DNA of 64,000 bases from Pseudophaeobacter arcticus DSM 23566 (GTDB lineage: Bacteria; Pseudomonadota; Alphaproteobacteria; Rhodobacterales; Rhodobacteraceae), in the NCBI RefSeq assembly GCF_000473205.1, contig NZ_KI421507.1:1628729-1692728 (forward strand). The letters run 5' to 3'. The translations under genes and the position numbers were made by a program. Of this stretch, positions 7,583 through 14,680 are shown one piece after another. Under the pieces are notes generated by a model. That model made no database searches. It had not been told where the DNA came from and saw only the letters and a program-made list of their open reading frames with translations. Every line of letters starts with the position of its first letter. The stretch's first letter is position 1.

Positions 7583-7789
7583 TGCTTCGGTTCCCTTGTG
7601 TCCACAAAATATGCACACGGAGATTACGTTAGACAAGAGAGGTCAGTAAAATGTGAATGTTCTTAGTAGAATCGAGCACACTTGGACTGGTAGAACTATT
7701 TTATAACCAGACGACTTCAACGAGCTGTTCGCACCTACAGTATTCCTCTCGGAGAGTCAACGGCAACTTCGAGCCGGGAAGGGCTTTAC

Positions 7790-8266
7790 TCAAATCTCGT
7801 GGTGCAAGGGCATATAACCGCATCCAAGACAGATTTCTCCGGCGGGTCCACCCTGGTAGTGGATTCCACCAAAGCAACCACAAGAAGGACAAAGCTCCTC
7901 GACCTCTAGGTCCAACCATGCGGCTCCCCTCGCAAAGCATGGAACGCCAGAGCGGTCGTAGCTCTCGAATTCAAAGACGGCATCTTCAGGTGGAACGTAT
8001 GCTGCAGCGCCCGCCTTTAACAGAAAGGGGATGACTTCCTCGGCTTCAATGTCAAACCATTCTCCAGACCGGCGCTTCTGGTGAAATTCTCGATGTAACC
8101 GGGCTTCAAGCGCAGCATCTTCCGAAGCTTCAATGTATCCAAGTAACCTGAGTTGAACGGGGTTACCGGTTTGTAGCTCGGACATCCTGCGTTGGATGGA
8201 ATTTGTCCGCCCAATCTTGATCGGACTTAATTGCTCTTCTCCATTGGCTAAAAAGTAAACTGGCAA
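7790..8266 (-). CDS. T5orf172 (GIY-YIG superfamily) domain protein with C-terminal zinc ribbon
   Basis: This is a 158-residue protein that starts at TTG with AGGGA upstream. The N-terminal half has the T5orf172/Mug113 signature: VYFLANGEEQLSPIKIGRT, then a helix SIQRRMSELQTGNP, then LEARLHREFHQKRRSGEWF. These proteins form a branch of the GIY-YIG nuclease fold; the G-R, H-x-x-F and final E-W positions match expected active-site or core residues. The C terminus carries two CxxC pairs (CPSCGCF and CLGCGY), a likely zinc ribbon for nucleic-acid binding. Such proteins are common in prophages and defence islands, but their cellular role is not well known. It stands alone, with about 200 bases of non-coding DNA downstream and 350 upstream. 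Confidence 0.72.
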   Translation of the reverse strand: MPVYFLANGEEQLSPIKIGRTNSIQRRMSELQTGNPVQLRLLGYIEASEDAALEARLHREFHQKRRSGEWFDIEAEEVIPFLLKAGAAAYVPPEDAVFEFESYDRSGVPCFARGAAWLDLEVEELCPSCGCFGGIHYQGGPAGEICLGCGYMPLHHEI

Positions 8267-8616
8267 GATCCCGACTTTCCCTCATTGCTTGGCTCCCAGT
8301 GTTGCACTTGCGACGAATGGCGGCAATGGGGGCTGCAAAGGCAGCATTGGCAGCAACCGCCGGACGGCAGCTCTGGGCCGAGGCTGCGTGGAAGCGTCGA
8401 CCGAGCGCCCAAGTTCAGTGCCTACTTTCTGATGCCTGGCCGACGATACACGCCGCAGCTGCGTCCTCTTGATCACGCTACCCACATCTCGGTTAGCGAG
8501 ATGTCTGTCCGAGTGCCTTGGCTGAGGGTTGCTTGATCCGTGTCAGCGAAAGGTCACGCTGCAAGGCTATTGCCAACATACAGTCAGAGAACCTATCCTG
8601 AATTCATCCTCGAAAA
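8267..8616. other. Intergenic stretch with island-specific repeat
   Basis: I see no credible gene here. The bases 8366-8380 (GGCAGCTCTGGGCCG) occur again exactly at 9665-9679 in the next gene-free gap. Related TCTGCTTtGGGCTG forms occur near 12130 and 13060. The gap is GC-richer than the flanking genes. Confidence 0.4.
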
Positions 8617-9429
8617 TCAGTAAATCGTTTTCAGAACCTTCGCTGTGCCGACAACCAAGTCTTCGATCTCTTCTTTGGTCGGCTCTCGGCCTTTGGCATG
8701 GTCGCAGACGTTTCGAATGTCGCCAAGGTATTGAATAAACCGCCATTGCGGCACTGCGATAATCGCAGCGCCTTTCAGAAGTTCGTTGAGGTCTGAGATT
8801 CCAGGGTTCTTCTTGCGTATCGTGATGCTGTGCACATCACACACATGATGAAGATGCTTCTCGATAACAACGCCGCAAACTGCTCCAGCTGCGCGTAGAT
8901 GCCCAGCCTTGCCCAAGCTGGCGGCGGCCTCGACCTCGCTATCAAACAAGTCTGCCTGTAAGACAGCCGTCAGATCTACTAATTTCGATTTTAAAGCGTC
9001 TCGTGCAGCCTTTGCTATATATAATTGTTGTCGAAATTCTGGAATTGCTGCTGCGCCATTGACCACGGCGCCTGTCGCCTTAGTCACTCGTAAGTCCTGC
9101 AGGCAATCCTTGATCATATAGTTGTCATAAGTGATTGCCTTTCGAACCCTTGGGTACTCAAAGTGCGAGTTAAAGTCGTCCAGCCGGTCGGGGAGGACCT
9201 GTTTTACAACCGCTTGAGCCTTTGAGTACCAACTTTGATAGGAAGACAGAAAAGAAGGGAGAGAATCCAGAAATTTATCGAGTCTCGGCTCATCTCCATC
9301 AAAACTCTTGAGGTAAGCGTCATGGACCTCGTTCGGATGATAGACATACTCCAATGATAGGCAAAGCAGCTCACCCTCGGCGATCAACTCGTTCAGCTCA
9401 TCTGAAAACTTCGCCACTCTATCAGACAT
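8617..9429 (-). CDS. HEPN-like protein with C-terminal RNVCDH motif, probable defence protein
   Basis: This is a 270-residue protein from the ATG at 9429, which has GGAG seven bases upstream; the longer upstream frame lacks a good site. The N-terminal two thirds are charged and helical, with no recognised motif. The last ~90 residues (LRAAGAVCGVVIEKHLHHVC onward) resemble the DUF4145/abortive-infection C-terminal group, and contain IRNVCDH at about 239-244. That fits the R-x4-6-H motif of HEPN ribonucleases. Known: HEPN proteins act as RNA-cutting toxins in toxin-antitoxin and phage-defence systems. It has no obvious antitoxin next to it, so it may be a one-gene abortive-infection factor. Family call is moderate; nuclease activity is inferred only from the motif. 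Confidence 0.6.
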   Translation of the reverse strand: MSDRVAKFSDELNELIAEGELLCLSLEYVYHPNEVHDAYLKSFDGDEPRLDKFLDSLPSFLSSYQSWYSKAQAVVKQVLPDRLDDFNSHFEYPRVRKAITYDNYMIKDCLQDLRVTKATGAVVNGAAAIPEFRQQLYIAKAARDALKSKLVDLTAVLQADLFDSEVEAAASLGKAGHLRAAGAVCGVVIEKHLHHVCDVHSITIRKKNPGISDLNELLKGAAIIAVPQWRFIQYLGDIRNVCDHAKGREPTKEEIEDLVVGTAKVLKTIY

Positions 9430-9957
9430 AATTCTCCGATCCTCAAGCTGAACCACCTCGCCGGGTTGAGTGCACTTTCGCATTGGAGATAATGGCTTTA
9501 CAATCTAAAAGGTCATTTCAACATGCAGATACTGGACGACTACGGAGAGCGCCGGGTGCTTGCTTCGTCCGCTGACCTGCCAATTACGACCGTGCCGATG
9601 CTACATAGCGCATGAACGGTCGCTTTGGTGATGCCGCGCCGCAGTGACCAGCTTGGGGGTGAAAGGCAGCTCTGGGCCGTTCTCGCCGATGAGGCCGACT
9701 GGACAGAGGGCGGGGGTCTAGCTTTGGTCGGACCAGCGGCGGATGTCGGTACAGCGCAGATTGCGTGCTTTGCAAAGTTAAGCAAATGCCCAAAGCCGAC
9801 CTTCTGTCTTGCAAAGCACACCCTAGTGCAGTTTGCGTAGAACCGAGCTCATCTCTCGACTTGATCTGAAGCTCGCGCTTCCTAAATCTAGTTATGAAAA
9901 GAATTTTTATGGAAACCACTAGGGAAGTTCACTTCAGCGCTTAGGATGCAAGAACCC
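9430..9957. other. Gene-free gap between defence genes
   Basis: No convincing coding sequence is visible. It carries the second exact copy of the 15-base motif GGCAGCTCTGGGCCG (9665-9679). The promoter of the HEPN-like gene should lie at its left end. Confidence 0.4.
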
Positions 9958-10551
9958 TCACTCCGCTAACTGTTCCAAGTATCGTTCAACGACTGGCCTA
10001 CAAACAAAACTGTACTGCGCATTTGGCTCGCAGAGTTTTTTCAACGTTTCCAGACGAGCTTTCCGCAATAATGGGGAAGTTGCCGCCATAGCCGATTCTG
10101 CGGCTGACTTGATATGGTAGATTGCATCCATCCGTGCGGTTACTAGGTCATCCCTATTGAGCTTGATGACTTCAATAGTGGTTTCAGCTCGTTGATCTCC
10201 CAACTTTGGAAAGAGCACTTGACACAATGCATCAAAATGTTCAGTCGGCTCGTCAATATATGGGTCGATAAAAGGAAAGCTGTCATCGTATAGGTCGGAT
10301 TTGTTGTTGTTACAGCGCCAGCAAACAAAACCCAAGTTTGACCAGGCAAATTCCAAATGTTTATATTTCGCTATTCCTTTGGGTTTGATGTGTTCTACGT
10401 CCCCGGGATACGTCGCACCGATATTTGTCTCGCAATACATACACTTGCCATGAGAGGCTTCTTGTAGCACGGCTTTGTTCGTTGGATGTTTGTAATTTTT
10501 TGCTTCAAGCGCCGCTGGATGGGGACACGCAGGTCTATTGATTTTGTGCAT
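9958..10551 (-). CDS. HNH endonuclease, PtuB-like subunit of a Septu-type system
   Basis: This is a 197-residue protein from the ATG at 10551, which overlaps the end of the ATPase gene by 17 bases. Motifs: CMYC (Cys37, Cys40), then DVEHIKPKG (His54 as catalytic HNH His), then WSNLGFVCWRCNNNKSD (Cys77, Cys80, Asn81, Lys84). The two CxxC pairs form the zinc site that braces HNH folds of the PtuB/McrA sort. The pairing with an upstream AAA ATPase is the architecture of Septu (PtuA ATPase plus PtuB nuclease), known to protect against phages by degrading nucleic acid. The C-terminal half is helical. HNH identity is strong; the Septu name is inferred from the pair and could instead be a related ATPase-HNH system. 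Confidence 0.8.
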   Translation of the reverse strand: MHKINRPACPHPAALEAKNYKHPTNKAVLQEASHGKCMYCETNIGATYPGDVEHIKPKGIAKYKHLEFAWSNLGFVCWRCNNNKSDLYDDSFPFIDPYIDEPTEHFDALCQVLFPKLGDQRAETTIEVIKLNRDDLVTARMDAIYHIKSAAESAMAATSPLLRKARLETLKKLCEPNAQYSFVCRPVVERYLEQLAE

Positions 10552-11794
10552 CAAGCCACTTTCCAAGAGCGGCGTGCATCAGTTCGCCAACTCCTTCGTT
10601 TTCAAGTTCTATCTGAAGTTTTTGTGCAACGTCTTGGTTAAACGGTTGTTCCAGGTATCGAGAGAGAATGCTGTCGATTTTACGTTCCGCCCATATCGGA
10701 TAGGGCGCGCCAACGCCCAACACATCATCAAGAATGCGGTTTGCCGTTGCCAGCTTGTCCTTCAGCGGCAACTCCAATACCTCAATCCTATCGCGTTCGT
10801 TCGGCCTAAGAGCGTAGACCTTAGCGTTTTCAACGGAGTTCACCACCAAAGGACTGTGGGTGGTCACGATGATTTTGACTTTAGGAAAAGATCGATGAAT
10901 CATTCCGAGAATTTCACGTTGTAAAGATGGATGCAGATGGTGCTCTATCTCATCCACTATTAAAGTAAAGCTAGGATTGTCTTGGCTGAAATTATACAGC
11001 AGCCATGCGAGGGAAATCAATGTTGTGACTCCCCCACTTGCCGTCTCAAGCAAGAATTGATCCCGTCCATCCTTACAAACAAAAACTAGCTCGTCGTCTT
11101 TAAACTCAAATCGGTCAAACCCGACTGTGGGAGGCAAAAAATTTCGCAGAAGGTTCATGAAGCCGATGTAGTTATTCTCGGATTCTGCATGCCTTGGCCG
11201 CGCCCAATGATCTCCTTGTTTTACCCCAGAACCATCTATAAGCCACTTCAACAATGTAGTTTTTATTTCAAGACCAATATAGCCACCTGTTTGAGCGGGC
11301 TGGGAGACCTTATTGTTAAACTCATGATATGCCTCATTGCGTGATTTTTTGTTGCCCGTATTTATATTGGAGACTTTTTGATACAAAAAGGAAGGCCTGT
11401 GTGAAGGTAAGAATATTCCTGGCACAGGCCTGCGCGGTAAATATTCCATTATATACTGCGCACTAACATTGTTAGGGGTTTTCAGCTTAGTTTCATTTCC
11501 ATCTTCAAATTTGATGGTTCCAACGATATTGGGATCAGGTTTGTCAAATAGGCGTGAAAGAAAACCGCCAACGTGCCCCCAAAATCCGGATGTATAACTG
11601 ACCTCTCCATCATCGGAAACCATTGGTGTTGCGTGGCTAACGAATCTAGCCCCAAATTGGGAACTGAGCAACGAAACCAATGTAGTTTTACCGGATCCGT
11701 TGGTGCCGGTGATAATTGTAACAGGGGCACTCAAATCCATTTTTATACTATCGAATTGTTGCCAATCGTTGAGCTCAAATGCAGAAAAAGTCAA
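10535..11794 (-). CDS. AAA ATPase (OLD/SMC-like), PtuA-like subunit of a Septu-type system
   Basis: This 419-residue protein probably starts at TTG, with GGGAG about ten bases upstream. Walker A is GTNGSGKTT (residues 30-38). A signature-like TASGGVTTL lies at about 251-259, Walker B with catalytic acidic pair is FTLIVDEIEHHLHP (276-289), and the switch His is in VTTHSP (310-315). This is the single-chain ABC/AAA-15 type ATPase found in OLD-family and PtuA defence proteins. There is no TOPRIM domain after the ATPase, so it is not an OLD nuclease. It lies first in a two-gene operon with the HNH gene, overlapping it by 17 bases. Base composition is AT-rich, fitting horizontal acquisition. Confidence 0.82.
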   Translation of the reverse strand: MTFSAFELNDWQQFDSIKMDLSAPVTIITGTNGSGKTTLVSLLSSQFGARFVSHATPMVSDDGEVSYTSGFWGHVGGFLSRLFDKPDPNIVGTIKFEDGNETKLKTPNNVSAQYIMEYLPRRPVPGIFLPSHRPSFLYQKVSNINTGNKKSRNEAYHEFNNKVSQPAQTGGYIGLEIKTTLLKWLIDGSGVKQGDHWARPRHAESENNYIGFMNLLRNFLPPTVGFDRFEFKDDELVFVCKDGRDQFLLETASGGVTTLISLAWLLYNFSQDNPSFTLIVDEIEHHLHPSLQREILGMIHRSFPKVKIIVTTHSPLVVNSVENAKVYALRPNERDRIEVLELPLKDKLATANRILDDVLGVGAPYPIWAERKIDSILSRYLEQPFNQDVAQKLQIELENEGVGELMHAALGKWLDAQNQ

Positions 11795-12270
11795 AATAAG
11801 TCACTCCCAATTTCTCTCCATAGTAGTCAAGGTATTTCGGCTTTTCAACCAGTTAGAAGATACAGCGCAACTGTGAAAGGAAGACCGTTTCGGAACTTAA
11901 ACTGTGATCCCGCAGCATCAGCCGCTGCCCCCTTCAGATCGTCTGCTCGTGCGTAACATGCTGTTGGCCATAATTTTTCCCGGCTTTATCTAGTAGTTAG
12001 AGGCTCTTCGCTGTCGTCATCCACAGTGACATGAATTTGTAGTGTCGAACGTACGCATCTTCTCGGGTTCTTCTGAAACTTCGCGCTGGCAGCGAAAGTC
12101 CGGTTTCGGTCTTCGTTGTGGATGGGCAAGTCTGCTTTGGGCTGAATAGCGCAAAAACTTTGCTTGGCGCGGGCGAATGGAGCTCGCCGTGCAAATTGAC
12201 GCAGCACCAACTTAGGTGCTGCATCGGAGCGGAACTTCAGAAGCCCTGCAGTGAGCCGCCTAAGATCATG
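11795..12270. other. Gene-free gap with hairpin and repeat remnant
   Basis: No coding sequence is supported. Bases 12201-12222 form a perfect 8-bp hairpin (GCAGCACC, six-base loop, GGTGCTGC). The stretch around 12085-12165 (AAAGTCCGGTTTCGGTCTTC, then AAGTCTGCTTTGGGCTGAAT) reads like an intergenic repeat common in roseobacter genomic islands; this is from memory, not a search. Confidence 0.4.
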
Positions 12271-12807
12271 TCAGCCATTAATCCCAGGAAGTATCAATTC
12301 CTCTTCGATCCAATGACGCTCTTTCTCAAGCTTTGCGCATGTTTTCTGCGCGATCTCAGACGTGAACATCGTCTTCAGGTAGTTTATCAAACCAGGTGTG
12401 AGTGGGCTTTGGCCCGACTTCTGAGGCGGGTGCATGGAATCGAAGTCAACGGAGTAGATATACACTTCCTTACACCAATTGATCGCCAAATAGTACGCCA
12501 GTTGCGGCGAGGCGAATTCCAGCATTGGTAGCATGGAACGTACAATTTTCTTCTCGTCGTCGGCAAAAACTCTGTCGTTCTTCTTTAAGAGTGCACTGAG
12601 CATAAAGCCCCAAGACGAGAACCCCGCGGCGCGAGCAGCCTCTTCGAGAAAAAGGTTGTAAATTGGAACGAGGCTAGAACCGGCATTTTTTCGCGCCTTT
12701 ATCTCCATTTTTGCCACGCGCTTTAGTTGTCGGGTAAAAGTTTCAACTGGAGTGCTTGTCGGGAAAATCAGGCCTCCAGCGAAGGAATAGTCGTAAGTCT
12801 TGTCCAT
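12271..12807 (-). CDS. Unrecognised protein of the prophage cargo block
   Basis: This is a 178-residue protein from the ATG at 12807, with GGAG at good spacing; a longer frame to 12906 exists but lacks a good site. The sequence MDKTYDYSFAGGLIFPTSTP is followed by a basic helix (RQLKRVAKMEIKARKNA). Next comes the segment LFLEEAARAAGFSSWGFMLS, a helix pattern (A-R-x-x-GF-x-SW) I have seen near the N termini of small plasmid- and island-borne proteins. No enzyme motif is visible. It is the last gene before the attachment site and has its own promoter space. Soluble, mostly helical; function unknown. Confidence 0.55.
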   Translation of the reverse strand: MDKTYDYSFAGGLIFPTSTPVETFTRQLKRVAKMEIKARKNAGSSLVPIYNLFLEEAARAAGFSSWGFMLSALLKKNDRVFADDEKKIVRSMLPMLEFASPQLAYYLAINWCKEVYIYSVDFDSMHPPQKSGQSPLTPGLINYLKTMFTSEIAQKTCAKLEKERHWIEEELILPGING

Positions 12808-13265
12808 CTCAGCTCCATATAGCGCGTCAATTATGGGCTTGATCTGCAAAGACTCCACGGAACACGCAGGGCTCGGATGGGAATTCAACGAAAATGGCTG
12901 TCTCAACTACGCAAAGCAGATCTGCTGGCGCGCCATAACGCCTAGCAGGAAGCTGGTATAGCGAGACGCTGCTGTCAACCCCCTTCCAGTAACAGTTGCC
13001 GCGACAATCAACGGTGCGTTTCTGGCCTCAGGCCTTGCACGCTGCACTAGTAGGAAATGTCTGCTTCGGGCTGGGAATCGCCATTCATCGGCGATTGGCC
13101 ACCGACGTATTGGGCCAGTGAGACCCTACTGCGCGTCTGGGCAAAATGCGAAAAAGTGGAGTTTGGCAGGTCGCAAATTGCCACTCACACACCCCTTATT
13201 CGTTCTTGTAATGTCCGTGTGAGCTAAAATCGCCAAGTTATTGAACCATAAAGAAATCGATGTAA
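12808..13265. other. Non-coding end of the prophage before the attachment site
   Basis: No gene is supported. A TCTGCTTCGGGCTG element near 13058 resembles the repeat family seen in other gaps of this block. The prophage arm ends at the tRNA fragment that follows. No integrase or excisionase gene lies here. Confidence 0.4.
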
Positions 13266-13320
13266 TTCAAAATCCCCCGCTGGTGACAGCGTGCCGGTTC
13301 GAGTCCGGCCTTGGGTACCA
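13266..13320 (+). other. Prophage attachment site: 3' fragment of tRNA-Leu(CAA)
   Basis: The sequence begins in an anticodon loop (TTCAAAA, anticodon CAA). It continues with the 3' anticodon stem (TCCCC), a class II variable arm (CGCTG, GTGA, CAGCG), a complete T arm (GCCGG TTCGAGT CCGGC), the 3' acceptor strand CTTGGGT, A and CCA. The bases upstream cannot form the 5' half, so this is a fragment and not a working tRNA. Many tyrosine integrases recombine at the anticodon loop of tRNA genes, leaving exactly such a 3' copy. The intact tRNA-Leu should lie at the other prophage end, outside the window. Confidence 0.85.
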
Positions 13321-13325
13321 TATTC

Positions 13326-13365
13326 CTCAAGGGCTTGCAGAACGATGTTCATGCAAGCCCTTGAG
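13326..13365 (+). terminator. Perfect 14-bp hairpin, likely original tRNA-Leu terminator
   Basis: CTCAAGGGCTTGCA pairs perfectly with TGCAAGCCCTTGAG around a 12-base loop, six bases after the tRNA 3' end. No long T tract follows. Its place right after the CCA suggests that it terminated the native tRNA-Leu transcript before the prophage separated the tRNA body from it. Confidence 0.7.
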
Positions 13366-13543
13366 AGCCTCCTATTAAGTTCCCCCGGCAGTTCCCCATT
13401 CCCTTTTTGTTATGGTCCGTCGCGTCGACTTTGCGCCGGTTTTGAGAGCCATCTTTGCGATGCTCGTTGTTGATACTTCTGGACCATGGCCTGTGTTTAG
13501 ACTGCTTCAACCCAGCAGATTGTAGCTATTTGTTATTCTTGAT

Positions 13544-14680
13544 TTATTTCAACAGGCTACGCGCAATGATACTGCGTTGAATTTCCGAGGATCCTTCATA
13601 GATGCGGAAAATTCGAAGGTCGCGTAGATAGCGCTCCAGGGGGAAATCGCGCGTGTAGCCATAGCCGCCATGAATTTGCAGCGCCCGGTCGGCAATGCGC
13701 CAGGCCGCCTCAGAGGCAAAAAGCTTGGCAATTGCGGACTCGGATGAATAGCGCGCGCCAGTGCCACGTTTGACGGCCGCCTGCATAGCCAAAGCCCGCG
13801 CCGCTGCCAGGTCGGTCACACTATCTGCCAGCATCCACTGTAGGCCTTGAAAATCAGCAATCGGATGGCCGCTAACCCTGCGGTCCTTGGCATAAGAAAT
13901 CGCCGTTTCCAGGGCGGCACTTGCTATGCCGGTTGCCTGTGCCGCGACCTCGATCCGGCCGTTGTCGAGCACCTTCATTGCGGTGCGAAACCCTGTGCCT
14001 TCGGCACCAATGCGATTGTCAGCGGACACCCAGCAATCAAAGTTTATGCCAAACACGTGACCGCCGCGCAGGCCCATGGTCCTTTCGTTCGGACCGATGT
14101 CGACTCCCTTTGTTGTCTTTGGTTCAACCACAAAGGCGCTGACCCCGCGTGCACCAGCTTCCCGGTCGGTTTTGGCGTAAACCACGATGAAGTCGGCCCC
14201 ACCAGCGTTGGAAATGAAACATTTTGAGCCTTTGATCCGATAGCCATCGCCCTCGCGGGTTGCATAGGTCGTCATATCCGCCGGGTTTGAGCCGGCTTGC
14301 GGTTCGGTCAGTGCAAATGCGCCTAGGGTTTTACCTGCGGCAGCATCGGGCAGCACGCGCGCCTGCAAGGCGTCGTCAGCCCCGAGCAAAAGCGAGTCCG
14401 TTGCCAAAAAGTGGGCGGTCAACATTGACGCGGTGGAACCGCAAGCACTGGCAACAGTTTCGACTGCTGCATAAAGCGCGGGACCAGAAAGGCCGATTCC
14501 CCCCAATGGTTCCGGTAAATTCATACCCAGAAGACCCATTTCGGCCATGGCAGGCAGGTGAAGGGTCGCAAAGAGCGCCTCTTCATCCAATTGCGCAGCC
14601 TGCGGTGCAAGCACCTCGGTGCAAAAGCGTTCGATCTGGGTTGTAATGGCGCGTTCTTCGTCTGTCAGCGGGTATATCAT
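13544..14680 (-). CDS. Acyl-CoA dehydrogenase
   Basis: This is a 378-residue flavoenzyme of normal family length that makes the 2,3-double bond of an acyl-CoA and passes electrons to ETF. Visible features: FALTEPQAGSNPADM (FAD and substrate loop), the helical C-terminal domain with QIHGGYGYTRDFPLERYLRD, and the catalytic base in IYEGSSEIQR near the C terminus. The arrangement is of the short/branched-chain group. Its start overlaps the end of the CoA-transferase gene by four bases, so the two are one operon. An acid is presumably activated by CoA transfer and then dehydrogenated. The specific substrate is not readable; succinate-like or branched dicarboxylic acids are possible. It is the first chromosomal gene after the prophage. 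Confidence 0.88.
   Translation of the reverse strand: MIYPLTDEERAITTQIERFCTEVLAPQAAQLDEEALFATLHLPAMAEMGLLGMNLPEPLGGIGLSGPALYAAVETVASACGSTASMLTAHFLATDSLLLGADDALQARVLPDAAAGKTLGAFALTEPQAGSNPADMTTYATREGDGYRIKGSKCFISNAGGADFIVVYAKTDREAGARGVSAFVVEPKTTKGVDIGPNERTMGLRGGHVFGINFDCWVSADNRIGAEGTGFRTAMKVLDNGRIEVAAQATGIASAALETAISYAKDRRVSGHPIADFQGLQWMLADSVTDLAAARALAMQAAVKRGTGARYSSESAIAKLFASEAAWRIADRALQIHGGYGYTRDFPLERYLRDLRIFRIYEGSSEIQRSIIARSLLK

Noticed and set aside
9540..9821. Possible minus-strand gene of 93 residues
   Set aside because: Composition rich in Ser/Arg/Pro, no ribosome site, and it spans the intergenic repeat; judged non-coding.
9958..11794. Retron with PtuAB effectors
   Set aside because: No reverse transcriptase gene (no YxDD) and no msr/msd-like structured RNA was seen near the pair.
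13261..13320. A complete tRNA-Leu gene
   Set aside because: Only the 3' part from the anticodon loop is present; upstream bases cannot form the acceptor 5' strand, D arm or 5' anticodon stem.
6379..13320. Integrase, excisionase or transposase gene for the island
   Set aside because: None of the proteins here has tyrosine or serine recombinase or DDE motifs; the integrase must be at the other end of the prophage.
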